Assembly (NCBI RefSeq): GCF_000425165.1
Contig: NZ_AULG01000028.1
Location: forward strand, 1 to 64,000
Source: Photobacterium halotolerans DSM 18316
Lineage (GTDB): Bacteria; Pseudomonadota; Gammaproteobacteria; Enterobacterales; Vibrionaceae
Length of the DNA stretch: 64,000 nucleotides
Reading direction: 5' to 3'
Part shown: positions 63,015-64,000 of the stretch, one piece after another
How the letters are laid out: every line of letters starts with the position of its first letter
Numbering within the stretch: position 1 is the first letter of the stretch
Made by a program: the position numbers and the translations under genes
Notes under the pieces: model-generated
Seen by the model: the letters and a program-made list of their open reading frames with translations, nothing else
The model's database searches: none
Told to the model about the DNA's origin: nothing

Positions 63015-63132
63015 GTACAGTCCAGTCAGTGTGATCAAACTCGAAAATGATTGTCAAAAGCCATCTTTGTTGGTTAAAATTATTGACTGCATTCGGTTGA
63101 GGACTCACACTGTACGTGTTCAACAAATTAGC

Positions 63133-63159
63133 GCAAAAATTGGCAAAAAGTGCGCAAAA
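63133..63159. promoter_or_regulatory. Three helically phased GCAAAA repeats
   Basis: GCAAAA occurs at 63133, 63143 and 63154, spaced 10 and 11 bases, so all three face the same side of the DNA. They lie between the CI-type repressor and the small rightward gene, where operator sites would be expected. Confidence 0.5.
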
Positions 63160-63181
63160 CCAACGCGTAAGGATACCACTC

Positions 63182-63400
63182 ATGGCAAGGAATCAAATAG
63201 CGATTGATGTACCCTGTATCGCAAAAGTTGAGATTCGACGACAATTTGGCGTTCACTTCCGTACTCTGATCCTGTTACAAGCCAAAGGCATACCTTTCTT
63301 CGATATCAAGCGGCCCTGTCCGCGGCTGATGACTCAGGCCATGCGGAAATGGCGATATCGAGCCAGCGCATCTTGCAACTACATGGAGGCGCGGGCATGA
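63182..63400 (+). CDS. Small protein of unknown function beside the CI repressor
   Basis: 72 residues, basic, beginning MARNQIAIDVPCIAKVEIRR and containing GIPFFDIKRPCPRLMTQAMRKW. No family recognised. Its position divergent from a CI-type repressor is that of a phage Cro/CII-like or early gene, and its basic character is compatible with nucleic-acid binding. Its stop overlaps the next start as ATGA, which supports it being real. AAGG lies about ten bases upstream. Confidence 0.55.
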   Translation: MARNQIAIDVPCIAKVEIRRQFGVHFRTLILLQAKGIPFFDIKRPCPRLMTQAMRKWRYRASASCNYMEARA

Positions 63401-63846
63401 GCAAAATCACTCTCCATGAACTGAATATTCAGTCTGCCGATTTCACCGAAATTCTGGCCGGACGAAAAACACATCAGGTGTGCCTCAATCACCGCCAATA
63501 TGCAGTCGGCGATGTGCTTATTCTGCGCGAACTCGACGAGAACGGCGAGGGCACTGGGCAGGAAATGAACTCACTCATCACCCATGTCGAGCAAGGTAAC
63601 ACGGTCGGCCTTGAAGACGGTTGGTGCGTATTATCGCTGGCAAACACCACGCCTTTGCTGGGTATTCGTCTGATTGGCTATCTGCGTGATCGCCTGAAAG
63701 AGCACTGCGATTACACAGAAACCGCGTATCCGCTGATCAAGAAAGCAGGCAGTACCGCCAGCCAGGCGAAACGGACTGTGCAGGCAGGCCGATGCTGGGT
63801 TGATGAGGCGAATCATTTTTTGAAGAAGTTTCCGGTGGAGTCGTAG
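63397..63846 (+). CDS. DUF3850 (ASCH/PUA-like) protein
   Basis: 149 residues. The N-terminal 85 residues show the DUF3850 pattern ITLHELNIQSADFTEILAGRKTHQV, YAVGDVLILRELDENGEGTG and THVEQGNTVGLEDGWCVLSL, a small ASCH/PUA-like RNA-binding fold common in phages. The C-terminal 60 residues are extra and basic. It is translationally coupled to the small gene upstream. Confidence 0.8.
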   Translation: MSKITLHELNIQSADFTEILAGRKTHQVCLNHRQYAVGDVLILRELDENGEGTGQEMNSLITHVEQGNTVGLEDGWCVLSLANTTPLLGIRLIGYLRDRLKEHCDYTETAYPLIKKAGSTASQAKRTVQAGRCWVDEANHFLKKFPVES

Positions 63847-63881
63847 TATTTTCTTTTTGTGTTAGCTCAGATTCTCAGGGT

Positions 63882-64000
63882 ATGTCGCGCTTGGGTTTGG
63901 TGGTTCATTTGGCATCTTAGTTCGCGCGTCAGGTACTCTTTGTTGGGGCAAAGAGTACCCAGAAAGCCCCTTGTTGTTCTTTGGTGTGGTCCGGGCGGTT
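63882..64000 (+). repeat. Interspersed structured repeat, copy 3 (runs off the window)
   Basis: Same element as at 58047 and 58364, same orientation, starting ATGTCGCGCTTG 35 bases after the DUF3850 stop. The first hairpin, GGTACTCTTTG/CAAAGAGTACC, lies at 63932-63942 and 63949-63959. The second half is outside the window. The frame from the shared ATG meets TAG after 12 codons here. Confidence 0.82.

Noticed and set aside
63133-63159. CRISPR-like repeat
   Set aside because: Repeats are 6 bases with 4-5 base gaps, far too short; no cas genes in the window.

Overview
The window looks like a stretch of a Vibrionaceae genome (Photobacterium, Vibrio, Grimontia or a relative). This is an inference from gene content and order. 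The type VI secretion (T6SS) locus has the layout I remember for T6SS1 of Vibrio parahaemolyticus. It sits with an arsJ-type arsenate operon, a citrate-type tripartite transporter under a CitA/CitB-like two-component system, and several outer-membrane proteins typical of marine gammaproteobacteria. There are no rRNA or tRNA genes and few housekeeping genes, so a second chromosome or an accessory-rich part of a main chromosome is likely. Genus and replicon cannot be fixed from the sequence alone.

Layout. 1-8.4 kb: a cut-off IS630-type transposase, an FAD-dependent oxidoreductase, a stand-alone actinobacterial-type 2-isopropylmalate synthase next to an AraC regulator, a DUF3429 membrane protein, a nucleoside deaminase coupled to a CynX/NimT-type transporter, and the peroxidase Ohr. 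8.4-27.8 kb: the T6SS locus. A rightward operon (kinase, tssA, B, C, E, F, G) meets a leftward block (an Lrp-type regulator, tssM, a TagA/VasL-like gene). A long A/T-rich divergent promoter region separates that block from a second rightward operon (outer-membrane protein, FHA protein, tssJ, tssK, tssL). Baseplate, sheath and membrane-complex genes are present; ClpV, Hcp and VgrG are not in the window.

27.9-33.3 kb: small leftward genes (DUF2937, GNAT, a second deaminase, two hypotheticals, DUF1330), then a patatin-like lipase and a 3-mercaptopyruvate sulfurtransferase. 33.3-36.5 kb: an arsenate operon arsR - GAPDH - dual-specificity phosphatase - arsJ. GAPDH can make 1-arseno-3-phosphoglycerate and ArsJ exports it; the phosphatase has no settled role. 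36.7-41.4 kb: an OmpA-type porin translationally coupled to a lipoprotein of tandem bacterial Ig domains, then a copper chaperone PCu(A)C beside a small DUF2946-like protein. 41.6-48.4 kb: a hydroxyacid-dehydrogenase remnant, an SDR enzyme, and a CitA/CitB-like pair divergent from tctC-tctB-tctA. 48.4-51.5 kb: a TonB siderophore receptor with a Fur-box-like site and an AraC/GyrI-like regulator.

51.8-62.3 kb: a PhoD-like phosphatase, an acyl-CoA ligase, a SpoIIAA-like protein, an outer-membrane protein, a duplicated 6-pyruvoyl-tetrahydropterin-synthase-like protein, L-2-hydroxyglutarate oxidase, an ABC-F ATPase with a large stem-loop upstream, and a GFA-family protein. 62.3-64 kb: an isolated phage-type CI repressor divergent from a small unknown gene and a DUF3850 gene.

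A structured interspersed repeat of about 170 bp occurs three times in the same orientation: twice at 58.0-58.5 kb, and once more running off the right edge. The least explained items are this repeat, the OmpA/Ig-lipoprotein pair, the phosphatase inside the arsJ operon, the solitary LeuA/AraC pair, and the Lrp-type gene embedded in the T6SS locus.
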